Shown: in pieces, positions 16,144 to 26,282 of the stretch
Layout: the number at the start of each line of letters is the position of its first letter
Numbering within the stretch: the first letter of the stretch is position 1
Assembly (NCBI RefSeq): GCF_020707265.1
Contig: NZ_JAJFEQ010000006.1
Coordinates: 351,847 to 415,846, forward strand
Source of the DNA: Massilia sp. IC2-477
GTDB taxonomy: Bacteria > Pseudomonadota > Gammaproteobacteria > Burkholderiales > Burkholderiaceae_D
DNA length: 64,000 nt
Reading direction: 5' to 3'
Translations under genes and position numbers: made by a program
Notes under the pieces: model-generated
Seen by the model: only the letters and a program-made list of their open reading frames with translations
Database searches by the model: none
Told to the model about the DNA's origin: nothing

Positions 16144-17328
16144 TCACACCCCTACGCCCAGAATAAGGCAAGCCTGGATCAGGCTGTCCTGCGCCTCTTT
16201 CAGCGTCGGGGCAACGAAGGTGATGTGGCCCATCTTGCGTGCGCGGCGCGGGTCATCCTTGCCGTACAGGTGCAGGTTGGCGCCAGGCAGCGCCAGCACG
16301 CGGTCCCAGGCCGGCTCGCGCGGCGTGTCGCTATCGCCCTCGAACCAGACATCGCCCAGGATGTTGAGCATGACGGCAGGCGAATGCTGGCGCACGTCGC
16401 CCAGCGGCAGGCGCGCCATCGCGCGCACCTGCTGCGCGAACTGGCTGGTGACGCAGGCGTCGATGGTGTAGTGGCCGCTGTTGTGCGGACGCGGCGCCAT
16501 CTCGTTGACGACGAGCGTCCCGTCCTGCAGGACAAAGAACTCGATGCACAGCACGCCCACGTAGCCCAGCTGGGCGACGATGGCGCGCGCCGCATCCTGG
16601 GCCTGTTTGGCGCAGGCCTCCGACACGTTCGGTCCCGGCACGGTGGTCGTGAACAGGATGCCGTCGCGGTGCACGTTCTCGGCGATCGGGTACACCACCG
16701 ACGCGCCGTCGTGACCGCGCGCGGTCAGTACCGAGACCTCGTAGGCCAGCGGCAGCATCTTCTCCAGCAGGCAGGTCACGCCGTTCATGGCGTCGAAGGC
16801 GGCGCGCACGTCCTCGCGCGTGCGCACGCGTACCTGGCCCTTGCCGTCGTAACCCATGCGCACGGTCTTGAGGATCCCGGGCAGCAGCTCGTCGCCGATA
16901 GCGTCGATGTCGGCGTGCGAAGCGATGGTCTTGTGCGGCGCCGGCATCACGCCCGACGTGGGGGCGCATTCCACGAAAAAGCGCTTTTCCGCGATGCGGT
17001 CCTGGGCGATCGACACGCAGGACGCGGCAGGCGCAACGAAGGTGCGCTCGCCCAGCCAGGCCATGCTGTCGGCAGGGACGTTCTCGAATTCGGTGGTGAC
17101 GGCGACGCATTGCTGCGCCAGTTCGGCCAGGCCTTCGGGATCGGTGTAGGCCTTTGAAATCAGGCGTTCGGCCACCTGCCCTGCCGGGCTGACCTGGCTC
17201 GGCTCTAATACGGCCACCTGGTAGCCCATGGCCTGGGCGGCATGCGCGAACATGCGGCCAAGCTGGCCGCCGCCCATCACGCCAAGTACGGCAGCAGGAG
17301 TGGCGGTCGGGAGAAATACTTTAGTCAT
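16144..17328 (-). CDS. purK: N5-carboxyaminoimidazole ribonucleotide synthase
   Basis: A 394-residue ATP-grasp enzyme (EC 6.3.4.18) converting AIR, bicarbonate and ATP to N5-CAIR in purine synthesis. The N-terminal [16 protein letters not shown] is the family signature; [22 protein letters not shown] and the metal-binding [18 protein letters not shown] follow. It is 3 bp after purE and 2 bp before tsaC in one minus-strand operon. Its product is the substrate of PurE next door. Confidence 0.97.
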   Translation of the reverse strand: MTKVFLPTATPAAVLGVMGGGQLGRMFAHAAQAMGYQVAVLEPSQVSPAGQVAERLISKAYTDPEGLAELAQQCVAVTTEFENVPADSMAWLGERTFVAPAASCVSIAQDRIAEKRFFVECAPTSGVMPAPHKTIASHADIDAIGDELLPGILKTVRMGYDGKGQVRVRTREDVRAAFDAMNGVTCLLEKMLPLAYEVSVLTARGHDGASVVYPIAENVHRDGILFTTTVPGPNVSEACAKQAQDAARAIVAQLGYVGVLCIEFFVLQDGTLVVNEMAPRPHNSGHYTIDACVTSQFAQQVRAMARLPLGDVRQHSPAVMLNILGDVWFEGDSDTPREPAWDRVLALPGANLHLYGKDDPRRARKMGHITFVAPTLKEAQDSLIQACLILGVGV

Positions 17329-17331
17329 GCT

Positions 17332-17829
17332 TCAGACAGGAAGAGTCATGGCCTGGGCGGCCGCGGTCTGCTCGAGGCGGAAGGCCTGCAGCTTCTCGGC
17401 CAAGGCGTCATCCGTAGCAGCCAGCATGGCCACCGCGGTGAGGGCCGCGTTGGCGGCGCCGGCTTCGCCGATGGCGAAGGTCGACACCGGCACGCCCTTT
17501 GGCATCTGCACGATCGACAGCAGCGAATCTTCGCCGCGCAGGTATTTCGAGGGCACCGGCACGCCCAGCACCGGCACGATGGTCTTGGCGGCAACCATGC
17601 CCGGCAAGTGGGCGGCGCCCCCTGCCCCGGCGATGATGGCGCGCAGGCCGCGGCTACGCGCGGTCTCGGCATAGGTGAACATCTCGTCCGGCATGCGGTG
17701 TGCCGAGATCACCTGGGCTTCAAACGGCACGCCGAACTGCTTCAGGACGTCCACTGCATTCTTCATCACGTCCCAGTCCGACGAGGAACCCATGATGACG
17801 CCGACCAACGGCTTGTTCTGCTCACTCAT
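17332..17829 (-). CDS. purE: N5-CAIR mutase
   Basis: A 165-residue class I PurE (EC 5.4.99.18) that moves the carboxyl group of N5-CAIR to give [37 protein letters not shown] and the conserved GVPV-S segment are present. It lies between purC (3-bp gap) and purK (3-bp gap), so the three steps AIR to SAICAR are encoded contiguously. Confidence 0.97.
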   Translation of the reverse strand: MSEQNKPLVGVIMGSSSDWDVMKNAVDVLKQFGVPFEAQVISAHRMPDEMFTYAETARSRGLRAIIAGAGGAAHLPGMVAAKTIVPVLGVPVPSKYLRGEDSLLSIVQMPKGVPVSTFAIGEAGAANAALTAVAMLAATDDALAEKLQAFRLEQTAAAQAMTLPV

Positions 17830-17832
17830 CGT

Positions 17833-18729
17833 TCAGGCCTTCAGCTTTTCGCCGGTGAGGCGTTCGATGGCTTCGAAATACTTGGCCTGGGTCTTCTCGA
17901 TGACGTCCGGCGGCAGGGCCGGGGCCGGCGCGGTCTTGCCCCAGTCCTTCAGGGTCTCGAGGTAGTCGCGCACGAACTGCTTGTCGAAGGAAGGCGGCGA
18001 CATGCCAGGCGCGTAGGAATCGGCCGGCCAGAAGCGCGAGGAGTCGGCGGTCAGCACTTCGTCCATCAGGTGCAGGACGCCATTGTCGTCCAGGCCGAAC
18101 TCGAACTTGGTGTCGGCGATGATGATGCCGCGGGTCGCTGCGTATTCGGCGGCGGTGGTGTACAGCTGGATGCTGATGTCGCGCATCTTGGCGGCGAGTT
18201 CCTTGCCGATGCGCTGCTCCATGTCTTCGAACGAGATGTTTTCGTCGTGTTCGCCGATGTCGGCCTTGGCGGCCGGGGTGAACAGCGGCTGCGGCAGCTT
18301 GTCGGCCTGGCGCAGGCCTTCCGGCAGCTTGATGCCGCAGATCGCGCCGCTTTCCTGATAATCCTTCCAGCCCGAACCGATGATGTAGCCGCGCACGACG
18401 GCTTCCACCAGGATCGGCTTCAGGCGCTTGGCCACGACGGCGCGGCCGCGCACCTGCTCTACTTCATCCGGTGCAACGACCGATTCCGGCGCCACGCCGG
18501 TCAGGTGGTTCGGCACGATGTGGCCGAGCTTCTCGAACCAGAAGTCGCTCATCTGGTTCAGCACCATGCCCTTGCCAGGGATCGGCTCGTTCATGACCAC
18601 GTCGAAGGCCGACAGGCGGTCGGTGGTGACGATCAGGATCTTGTCGTCGCCGACAGCGTAGTTGTCGCGCACCTTGCCGTGACCGAGCAATGGCAGGGAC
18701 TTGATGGTGGATTTGTAGAGGCTGTTCAT
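17833..18729 (-). CDS. purC: SAICAR synthetase
   Basis: A 298-residue enzyme of the longer PurC type (EC 6.3.2.6) that joins CAIR and aspartate. [27 protein letters not shown] at the N-terminus, the [17 protein letters not shown] segment, ISFEDME and the [10 protein letters not shown] segment are visible. It is the first gene of the purC-purE-purK-tsaC group; the 420-bp gap upstream holds a palindromic element and probably the promoter. Confidence 0.97.
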   Translation of the reverse strand: MNSLYKSTIKSLPLLGHGKVRDNYAVGDDKILIVTTDRLSAFDVVMNEPIPGKGMVLNQMSDFWFEKLGHIVPNHLTGVAPESVVAPDEVEQVRGRAVVAKRLKPILVEAVVRGYIIGSGWKDYQESGAICGIKLPEGLRQADKLPQPLFTPAAKADIGEHDENISFEDMEQRIGKELAAKMRDISIQLYTTAAEYAATRGIIIADTKFEFGLDDNGVLHLMDEVLTADSSRFWPADSYAPGMSPPSFDKQFVRDYLETLKDWGKTAPAPALPPDVIEKTQAKYFEAIERLTGEKLKA

Positions 18730-18851
18730 AGATGGGATATCAGGGAAACGGGACCGGATTTCGGGGCCGGTCGAGTGGGTCAGGTCTTGGGGTGGCCTGG
18801 GCCAGTGCGTAATTTTACGTCAATTTGCTTTTGACCACCGGCCTTCGTTCC

Positions 18852-18878
18852 GTAAAACCCACCACTGGTGGGTTTTAC
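18852..18878. repeat. 27-bp palindrome with CCACTGG core
   Basis: A perfect 27-bp palindrome (odd centre) beginning GTAAAACCCA with the core CCACTGG. It lies 12 bases from the left arm of the 187-bp element at 18891-19077 and shares its layout: GT, then AA at positions 4-5, CCACTGG at 11-17, and the complement. The arms differ in sequence but keep pairing. Confidence 0.75.
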
Positions 18879-18890
18879 TTCCCGCGAAGG

Positions 18891-19077
18891 GTGAACAATG
18901 CCACTGGCATTGTTCACTCCAATTTTGTATGAAGACCACATCTGATGCATTCGCCACTACTCGTCGAACCGTCGCACCGGCGAAGGCCGGTGCCCAAGTT
19001 TGCTCGCGTTGTGGTGAAATCAAACAGGTCGGTTTGCTGAAAAAATTGGAGTGAACAATGCCAGTGGCATTGTTCAC
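18891..19077. repeat. Mini-element with perfect 36-bp inverted termini
   Basis: Two perfectly complementary 36-bp arms, 18891-18926 and 19042-19077, each consisting of a 27-bp palindrome (GTGAACAATG, centre CCACTGG) plus TCCAATTTT. The 115-bp interior has a hairpin GCACCGG/CCGGTGC at 18974-18992 and translates on the minus strand to WAPAFAGAT, a phrase known from translated intergenic repeats of Burkholderiales and Xanthomonadales. No transposase and no clear target-site duplication. It fills the fba-purC gap with the 27-bp palindrome at 18852. Likely a MITE-like or REP/BIME-like element; it may also insulate transcription. Confidence 0.8.
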
Positions 19078-19152
19078 GCCTGCGACGGGATGACGTTGGT
19101 AGAAGCTGGAGGTAAGACAGCTGCGCGAATCCTGCTGCGCAGCCTTACTTCA

Positions 19153-20217
19153 TTACTGCACGATCTGCGCCAGCTCACCAGCCTTGTAACGCTCGGCCAT
19201 CTTCTCCAGCGGCACCGGCTTGATCTTGCCCGCCATGCCTTCGCAGCCGAAGGACAGGAAGCGCGCCTTGCAGACTTCCATCGCGGCTTCGCGGGCCGGC
19301 TTCAGGTAGTCGCGCGGGTCGAACTTAGACGGGTTCTGGAACATGTACTTGCGGATCGCAGCGGTCATGGCCAGGCGGATGTCGGTGTCGATGTTGATCT
19401 TGCGGACGCCGTGCTTGATGCCTTCCTGGATCTCTTCGACCGGCACGCCGTAGGTCTCTTTCATGTCGCCGCCGAATTCGCGGATGATCGCCAGCAGTTC
19501 CTGCGGCACCGACGAGGAGCCGTGCATCACCAGGTGGGTGTTCGGGATGCGGGCGTGGATTTCCTTGATGCGGTCGATCGCCAGGATGTCGCCGGTCGGC
19601 TTGCGGGTGAACTTGTAGGCGCCGTGCGAGGTGCCGATCGCGATCGCCAGGGCGTCGCATTGCGTTTTGGCGACGAAGTCGGCGGCCTGGTCGACGTCGG
19701 TCAGCAGCTGCTCGCGGGTCATGGTGCCGTCGGCGCCGTGGCCGTCTTCCTTGTCGCCCTTCATGGTTTCGAGCGAACCGAGCACGCCCAGTTCGGCTTC
19801 CACCGTCACGCCGATCGAGTGCGCGAATTTCACGACTTCGCGCGAGACTTCGACGTTGTATTCATACGAAGCCACGCTCTTGCCGTCGGCTTCCAGTGAA
19901 CCGTCCATCATCACCGAGCTGAAGCCCGAACGGATCGCGGCCATGCAGACCGCCGGCGACTGGCCGTGGTCCTGGTGCATGACGACCGGGATGTGCGGGT
20001 AGGCTTCGACGGCGGCGTCGATCAGGTGGCGCAGGAAAGCTTCGCCTGCGTACTTGCGGGCGCCGGCCGAGGCTTGCATGATCACTGGCGCGTTGACCGC
20101 GTCGGCGGCGGCCATGATGGCCGTCACCTGTTCAAGGTTGTTGACGTTAAATGCCGGCAAGCCGTAGCCGTTTTCGGCGGCATGGTCCAGCAGTTGGCGC
20201 AGCGATACGAGTGCCAT
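19153..20217 (-). CDS. fba: Class II fructose-bisphosphate aldolase
   Basis: A 354-residue zinc-dependent aldolase (EC 4.1.2.13). [17 protein letters not shown] with His81, Asp83 and His84, [26 protein letters not shown] and INIDTDIR mark the Calvin/glycolytic class II subtype usual in Burkholderiales. It is the third gene of a pgk-pyk-fba run on the minus strand, 19 bp after the pyk stop, and serves glycolysis and gluconeogenesis in the cytoplasm. Confidence 0.97.
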   Translation of the reverse strand: MALVSLRQLLDHAAENGYGLPAFNVNNLEQVTAIMAAADAVNAPVIMQASAGARKYAGEAFLRHLIDAAVEAYPHIPVVMHQDHGQSPAVCMAAIRSGFSSVMMDGSLEADGKSVASYEYNVEVSREVVKFAHSIGVTVEAELGVLGSLETMKGDKEDGHGADGTMTREQLLTDVDQAADFVAKTQCDALAIAIGTSHGAYKFTRKPTGDILAIDRIKEIHARIPNTHLVMHGSSSVPQELLAIIREFGGDMKETYGVPVEEIQEGIKHGVRKINIDTDIRLAMTAAIRKYMFQNPSKFDPRDYLKPAREAAMEVCKARFLSFGCEGMAGKIKPVPLEKMAERYKAGELAQIVQ

Positions 20218-20236
20218 GGTTGATTACTCCAAACAA

Positions 20237-21715
20237 TTAAGAAACTATTTCGTCCAGCTCGCCCACGCGCACGATCTTGAGCGCATTGGTGCCGCCGGCC
20301 TGGCCCATCGGCGAGCCCCAGGTCACGACGATCAGGTCGCCCTTGCGCACCATGCCTTCGTTGATCAGGACTTCTTCGGCCTTGCGCAGCACCGCGTGGC
20401 TGCCACCTTCCTGCAGAAGATGGAATGCTCGCACGTTCCGGTACAGCGACGCCTTGCGCTGCGTCGTCTGCAGCGGGGTCAGGGCGAAGATTGGGGTGTC
20501 GATCGAGTGGCGGCTCATCCACAGCGCGGTCGAGCCCGATTCGGTCAGCGCCACGATCGCCTTCACCTTCAGGTGGTGCGCTGTGAACAGGGTGCCGTAG
20601 GCGATCGACTGGTCGATGCGGGTGAACTGGACATTCAGGAAATCTGCGTCCTGCTTGTTGTATTCGGATTGCTCTGCCTCGAGGCAGATGGCGGCCATCA
20701 TCTCGACGGTTTCGACCGGGTACTTGCCCGATGCGGTTTCGGCCGAGGTCATCACGGCGTCGGTGCCGTCCAGCACGGCGTTCGCCACGTCCGACACTTC
20801 GGCGCGGGTCGGTACGGCGTTGACGATCATCGACTCCATCATCTGGGTCGCGGTAATCGCCAGCTTGTTGGAGGCGCGCGCCATCTTGATCATGCGCTTC
20901 TGCAGCGCCGGCACGGCCGCGTTGCCCACTTCCACCGCCAGGTCGCCGCGGGCGACCATGATGCCATCCGACGCATCGAGGATTTCCTGCAGCACCGGGA
21001 TCGCTTCGGCGCGTTCGATCTTGGCGATCATCATCGGCTTGTGGCCATAGGGCTCGCCGGCGATATTGGCCAGCTGGCGCGCCATTTCCATGTCGGTGGC
21101 GTTCTTCGGGAAGGAAATCGCCAGGTAGTCGGCCTGGAAGCTCATCGCGGTCTTGATGTCTTCCATGTCCTTCGAGGTCAGGGCCGGCGCGGTCAGGCCG
21201 CCGCCCTGGCGGTTGATGCCCTTGTTGTTCGACAGTTCGCCGCCGACCTTCACGGTGGTGAAGATCTCGTGGCCGAAGACGCGGTCGACGATCAGCACAA
21301 TCAGGCCGTCATTCAGCAGCAGCCTGTCGCCCGGCTTGACGTCGCGCGGTAGCGCCTTGTAGTCGAGGCCGACGCGTTCCTGGTTGCCCAGCTCGCCGTT
21401 CTCGCCCCAGCGCGCGTCCAGGATGAACTTGTCGCCATTGTTCAGGAAGATCTTGCCTTCTTCAAACTTGCCGACGCGGATCTTCGGGCCCTGCATGTCG
21501 GCCATGATCGCCACTTCGACGCCGCATTCGGCGGCGGCGCGGCGCACCAAGGCGGCGCGGTCGATGTGGTCCTGTGCCTTACCGTGCGAGAAATTCAGGC
21601 GCACGACGTCGACGCCGGCCTTGATCATTTTGACGAGGATGTCGAAATCAGTCGACGCGGGGCCGATGGTGGCAACGATCTTGGTGGCGTTGTACAGGGG
21701 GCGCGCAGCTTGCAT
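20237..21715 (-). CDS. pyk: Pyruvate kinase
   Basis: A 492-residue pyruvate kinase (EC 2.7.1.40) converting phosphoenolpyruvate and ADP to pyruvate and ATP. TKIVATIGPAS, VVRLNFSHG, the MIAKIERAEA active-site Lys/Glu, MVARGDLAVE and ATQMMESMI are present, followed by the C-terminal domain (ALTESGSTALWMSR). It lies between pgk and fba; a strong hairpin in the pgk-pyk gap may tune its level. Confidence 0.97.
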   Translation of the reverse strand: MQAARPLYNATKIVATIGPASTDFDILVKMIKAGVDVVRLNFSHGKAQDHIDRAALVRRAAAECGVEVAIMADMQGPKIRVGKFEEGKIFLNNGDKFILDARWGENGELGNQERVGLDYKALPRDVKPGDRLLLNDGLIVLIVDRVFGHEIFTTVKVGGELSNNKGINRQGGGLTAPALTSKDMEDIKTAMSFQADYLAISFPKNATDMEMARQLANIAGEPYGHKPMMIAKIERAEAIPVLQEILDASDGIMVARGDLAVEVGNAAVPALQKRMIKMARASNKLAITATQMMESMIVNAVPTRAEVSDVANAVLDGTDAVMTSAETASGKYPVETVEMMAAICLEAEQSEYNKQDADFLNVQFTRIDQSIAYGTLFTAHHLKVKAIVALTESGSTALWMSRHSIDTPIFALTPLQTTQRKASLYRNVRAFHLLQEGGSHAVLRKAEEVLINEGMVRKGDLIVVTWGSPMGQAGGTNALKIVRVGELDEIVS

Positions 21716-21745
21716 GTGATGGCTTTCCTTGGTTCTGAAAAGAGA

Positions 21746-21767
21746 AGCGCAGCCTCGAGGCTGCGCT
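21746..21767 (-). terminator. Intercistronic hairpin between pgk and pyk
   Basis: A perfect 22-bp palindrome (AGCGCAGCCTC and complement) six bases after the pgk stop. On the minus strand it is followed by TCTCTTTTC, so it may be a partial terminator, attenuator or RNA-stability hairpin between pgk and pyk. Confidence 0.6.
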
Positions 21768-21772
21768 GGTAC

Positions 21773-22978
<1,206 letters not shown>

Positions 22979-23029
22979 TGGCTAGTCAACAATGAAATAG
23001 TGAAAAAACGTCATTGTACATTAGAGCGC

Positions 23030-23365
23030 TTATGGAAAAACGTGTAACACACGCAACAGTGTGAAGACCAGCATGCCAAAAATGATGGTCATCAGCATGC
23101 TGCGACGCCACAGGTAAAAGGCCAGTGCAGCGAGGCCGGCCAGCAGCTTGGGATTGGCCAGCGTCAGCTGCACCTGCCCCTGCGGATCGATCAACAGGTC
23201 CGGTCCGATGATGGCTGCCAGCGCGCAGGCCGGCGCATAGCGCAGCATCTCCTGCACCCGCGGCGGGATGCTGACGCGGTGGCCGATCAGCCAGAAGGAG
23301 CTGCGGGTGGCGGCAGTGGCGATGCAGAGCACGCCGATGGTGAGCCAGATTTCCCAGTCAGACAT
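23030..23365 (-). CDS. azlD: AzlD-type branched-chain amino acid exporter subunit
   Basis: A 111-residue protein with four hydrophobic segments. The ATG at 23365 (MSDWEIWLTIGVLCIATAATRSSFW) overlaps the azlC stop by 8 bases, so the two are translationally coupled; the in-frame extension upstream is not family-like. AzlD is the small membrane partner of AzlC in LIV-E exporters. TRSSFW and PPRVQEMLRYAPACALAAI are typical of the family. Transport of branched-chain amino acids is family knowledge, not shown here. Confidence 0.88.
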   Translation of the reverse strand: MSDWEIWLTIGVLCIATAATRSSFWLIGHRVSIPPRVQEMLRYAPACALAAIIGPDLLIDPQGQVQLTLANPKLLAGLAALAFYLWRRSMLMTIIFGMLVFTLLRVLHVFP

Positions 23366-24119
23366 TGCTCGCCTTTCGCTTGGCCAGGGACTCTTCGACA
23401 AACATGGAAGTCACCATGCCAACGACGACGGCCAGCAGCAGGCCGAGCTTGTACGGCAAGCCGTAGGCCAGCACCGAAATCACGCCCGCGACCACCACCC
23501 CGCACAGGGCGGCATTGTTGATGATCAGGGGGACCGTGATGCACAGGATCGCCAGGGTGCCGGCAAAGCCCAGTCCCCATTCGGTCGGAATGGCGCTGCC
23601 GAGGAAGATGCCGATGAGCGAGCCAATCTGCCAGGCGAACCAGTTCGGGTACATCAGGCCCTTCAAATAGGACAGTTTGCCGGCGACCCACTCGGCGCTC
23701 GGGTAACGCTGCAGGAACATGGCCACCGTCAGGTCGCCAGAAATATAGCCGAGCAGGAAACGCTGTTTCCACGGCAGGTGGGCGAAGTGCGGCCCCAGCA
23801 GCGCGGAGAAGATCACGAAGCGCAGGTTGACGACCAGGGCGGTGGCGAAGATGACCCAGACCGGCGCCGCGGCCGCGATCAGGGGCAAGGAAGCGAGTTG
23901 GGCGGATCCGGCGAAGACCAGTAGGGTCATGCCGGTTGCCTGCCAGACGGTCAAGCCGGTCTTGACCATCGCGATGCCAACCACCAGACCCCAGGCGCCG
24001 ATGCCGAACAGGGTCGGCAGGCCAGTCTTGAAGCCTTCGCGCCAGGCAGCAGGGTCGTGGGCTTCGACGGGTTCCATTGCAGTAGCGTATTCCTGGCCCG
24101 GCGGCGCTGCCGGGTTCAT
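23358..24119 (-). CDS. azlC: AzlC family branched-chain amino acid exporter
   Basis: A 253-residue integral membrane protein with about seven helices. GFKTGLPTLFGIGAWGLVVG, FAGSAQLASLPLI, the NLRFVIFSALLGPHF segment and GYISGDLTVAMF are AzlC signatures. The ATG at 24119 was chosen over a TTG five codons upstream because an AGGA lies at suitable distance. With AzlD it should form a LIV-E type exporter for valine, leucine, isoleucine or their analogues. Confidence 0.9.
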   Translation of the reverse strand: MNPAAPPGQEYATAMEPVEAHDPAAWREGFKTGLPTLFGIGAWGLVVGIAMVKTGLTVWQATGMTLLVFAGSAQLASLPLIAAAAPVWVIFATALVVNLRFVIFSALLGPHFAHLPWKQRFLLGYISGDLTVAMFLQRYPSAEWVAGKLSYLKGLMYPNWFAWQIGSLIGIFLGSAIPTEWGLGFAGTLAILCITVPLIINNAALCGVVVAGVISVLAYGLPYKLGLLLAVVVGMVTSMFVEESLAKRKASNV

Positions 24120-24369
24120 GTGGTTATCCTGCAACGGCCATGCTGGGCGAGTGCGGCGGCGGGCTTGAAACGGTCGGGCATCAAATGCATCTACAATGCG
24201 GCATCTAAAGGTGCGGCGCCGGGCTGGCGGCGCATCTGCTCTGCGGCGTCCCGGGCTCGATTATGGTCAATTTATTACTCAGCATGCATTCTACCGATCA
24301 TTTCGGTATGCCGGGTGAATCCGGTAGAATCGTGTTTTTGCCCAACTTGTCCTTGACGGAGAAAACCAG

Positions 24370-24564
24370 ATGACTCAAAACACGATGCCCGTGGTGGAAC
24401 TCGAGGCCAAAGACCTGCCGGCACACTGCCCGAATCCGGCAATGCCGCTGTGGTCCTCGCACCCGCGCGTCTTCCTCGATTTCGATCACCACGGCGATGC
24501 CAAGTGCCCCTACTGCGGCACTCAGTACCGCCTGGCTCCGGGCGTCGAGTTCAAGCACCACTGA
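24370..24564 (+). CDS. Small CHCC-type zinc-finger domain protein
   Basis: A 64-residue protein with ligands C-x(n)-H-x(n)-CPYCGTQY: Cys19 in HCPN, the HHGD His pair, and CPYC at the C-terminal third. It resembles the NDUFS6-like zinc-finger family common in proteobacteria, where it is linked to respiratory complex I. GGAGAAAACC precedes the ATG. A TAGAAT at 24325-24330 could be a -10 box. It is followed 39 bp later by the YheT-type hydrolase. Exact role unknown. Confidence 0.85.
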   Translation: MTQNTMPVVELEAKDLPAHCPNPAMPLWSSHPRVFLDFDHHGDAKCPYCGTQYRLAPGVEFKHH

Positions 24565-24603
24565 TCGTCCCAGGGTGCGGCGCCCTGCCGCACCTGCACA
24601 AGC

Positions 24604-25587
24604 ATGCACTACCGTGCGCCCGCGTGGCTGCCTGGCGGCCACCTCCAGACCATCTACCCGGCGATCTGCATCGCCAAACCGCCTGTCGCCTTCCGGCGCG
24701 AACGCTGGCCAAGTCCCGACGGCGATTTCATCGATGTCGATTTCGTCGACGGCCAGCCGGGCAAGCCGCTGGTCGTGCTGTTCCACGGCCTGGAAGGCTC
24801 TTCCAACAGTCATTACGCACGCTCGCTGATGGCGGCCCTGCGCGAGCGCGGCTGGTCGGGCGCGGTGCCGCATTTCCGCGGCTGCTCGGGCGAAGCCAAC
24901 CTGATGCCGCGCTTCTACCACTCGGGCGACGCCGGGGAAGTCGACTGGATCGTGCGCAAGCTGCACGCCCGCGCGCCCGGTCCGCTGCTGGCGGCAGGCG
25001 TCTCGCTGGGCGGGAATGCGCTGCTGCGCTGGCTGGGCGAATCCGGTCATGGCGCGGAGATCGTGCAAGCGGCCTGCGCGATTTCCGCTCCGCTCGACCT
25101 GGCGCGCGGCGGCGAAGCCCTGTCGTCCGGCCTCAACCTGCTCTACACCCGCATGTTCCTGCAGACCCTGAAGCCCAAGGCGCTCGCCAAGCTGGAGCGC
25201 TATCCCGGCCTGTTCGACCGCGCCGCCCTGGCCAGGGCGCGTGACCTGTACGCGTTCGATAACGTGGTGACGGCGCCGCTGCACGGCTACAAGGACACCG
25301 ACGACTACTGGCACCGCGCCAGCGCCCGCCACGTGCTGCACGAGATCACCGTGCCGACGCTGGTGCTCAACGCCCGCAACGATCCCTTCCTGCCGGGCCG
25401 CCATTTGCCCGCGTCCGCATCGCAGGCAGTGACGCTGGAGTATCCTGACGAAGGTGGGCACGTCGGCTTCGCCGTGGGGCCTTTCCCCGGGCGGATCGAC
25501 TGGCTGCCGCGCCGCATCCTGCACTTCTTCGACAGCACCCTGGGAGCGAGCCGCGCGCCCGAGGCGCACCAACCATGCGAAGCTTGA
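24604..25587 (+). CDS. YheT family alpha/beta hydrolase
   Basis: A 327-residue hydrolase of the COG0429 (YheT/ABHD1-3-like) type. APAWLPGGHLQTIYP at the N-terminus is the family signature; LFHGLEGSS is the oxyanion region, GVSLGGNALLRWLGE the nucleophile elbow, LNARNDPFLP the acid and GGHVGF the histidine. No signal peptide. Function in bacteria is poorly known (putative carboxylesterase). It is followed 4 bp later by the next gene, forming a small operon with the zinc-finger gene. Confidence 0.9.
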   Translation: MHYRAPAWLPGGHLQTIYPAICIAKPPVAFRRERWPSPDGDFIDVDFVDGQPGKPLVVLFHGLEGSSNSHYARSLMAALRERGWSGAVPHFRGCSGEANLMPRFYHSGDAGEVDWIVRKLHARAPGPLLAAGVSLGGNALLRWLGESGHGAEIVQAACAISAPLDLARGGEALSSGLNLLYTRMFLQTLKPKALAKLERYPGLFDRAALARARDLYAFDNVVTAPLHGYKDTDDYWHRASARHVLHEITVPTLVLNARNDPFLPGRHLPASASQAVTLEYPDEGGHVGFAVGPFPGRIDWLPRRILHFFDSTLGASRAPEAHQPCEA

Positions 25588-25591
25588 GACT

Positions 25592-26179
25592 ATGGACGAC
25601 ATCGTAAAACAGGCAATGGCCAAGTGGCCGAACGTACCGCACTGCTACGGCTGGCTGGCCCTGGACGCGCGCGGCAACTGGCGCATGCGCGACGAGGCCG
25701 CCCAGCGCGCCAATGCGCCGGGCGACAAGCTGACCAATGCGGCGCTGGTCGGTTTCATCAACCGCAATTACGCCCACGACGACAAGGGCCGCTGGTTCTT
25801 CCAGAACGGACCGCAGCGCGTGTACGTGAACCTGGAAGCGACGCCCTATATCGCACGCACCGACCCAAGCCAGGGCTTCGTGCTGCAGACCGGGCAGGCG
25901 CTGGGCGCGCCGGAGGCGGTGTTCATGACGGACGCGGGTGCAGTGATCCTGCAGGCGGGCGACGTCGTGGCCCAGCTCGACGACCGCGACGTGGCGCAGG
26001 TGCTGGCGCGCATGGAGCTCGCCGGAAGGCCGGCCTCGGTCGAGGCCATCATGGCATGGCTGGAAGACGATACCGAGGAGCTGATGCTGGTAAATGGCGA
26101 CAGCCGCGTGAAGGTGGAACGCCTGTCGGCGGAGGCGCTGACGCGCCGCTTCGGTTACGTGCAGTCTCCGGGAACGTAG
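25592..26179 (+). CDS. Conserved betaproteobacterial protein of unknown function
   Basis: A 195-residue cytoplasmic protein (MDDIVKQAMAKWPNVPHCYGW, then ALDARGNWRMRD, GRWFFQNGPQRVYVNLE). I recognise it as a DUF29xx-type family common in Burkholderiales but am not sure of the number, and no function is known. ATG at 25592 lies 4 bp after the YheT gene, suggesting coupling. Its TAG stop is formed by the outer end of the GTAGGGTG element that follows, as is the stop of the facing M48 gene. Confidence 0.8.
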   Translation: MDDIVKQAMAKWPNVPHCYGWLALDARGNWRMRDEAAQRANAPGDKLTNAALVGFINRNYAHDDKGRWFFQNGPQRVYVNLEATPYIARTDPSQGFVLQTGQALGAPEAVFMTDAGAVILQAGDVVAQLDDRDVAQVLARMELAGRPASVEAIMAWLEDDTEELMLVNGDSRVKVERLSAEALTRRFGYVQSPGT

Positions 26180-26282
26180 GGTGGTCGGCTTCGCCGACCG
26201 CGCGTTCAGATCTAGCGAGAGCCGCCGTAGCAGGTCTACATACGACAGTTGAACGCGCGTTCGGCATAGCCGAACACCCTAC
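26176..26282. repeat. GTAGGGTG-type palindromic element, copy B, between convergent genes
   Basis: A 107-bp element with outer inverted repeats GTAGGGTGGTCGGC (26176-26189) and the complement of GTAGGGTGTTCGGC (26269-26282), one mismatch. Inside is a second inverted repeat CGCGCGTTCA (26199-26208)/TGAACGCGCG (26250-26259) and small hairpins GTCGGCTTCGCCGAC and TTCGGCATAGCCGAA. The nested layout matches copy A at 1787-1913. The TAG of each outer end is the stop codon of the gene entering from that side. It could serve as a bidirectional terminator, though no T tract is present. Confidence 0.82.

Noticed and set aside
18820..19077. 85-residue open frame containing PAFAGAT
   Set aside because: It is the translation of the inverted-repeat element; its two ends are the palindromic arms, and PAFAGAT-like phrases are known artefacts of intergenic repeats.
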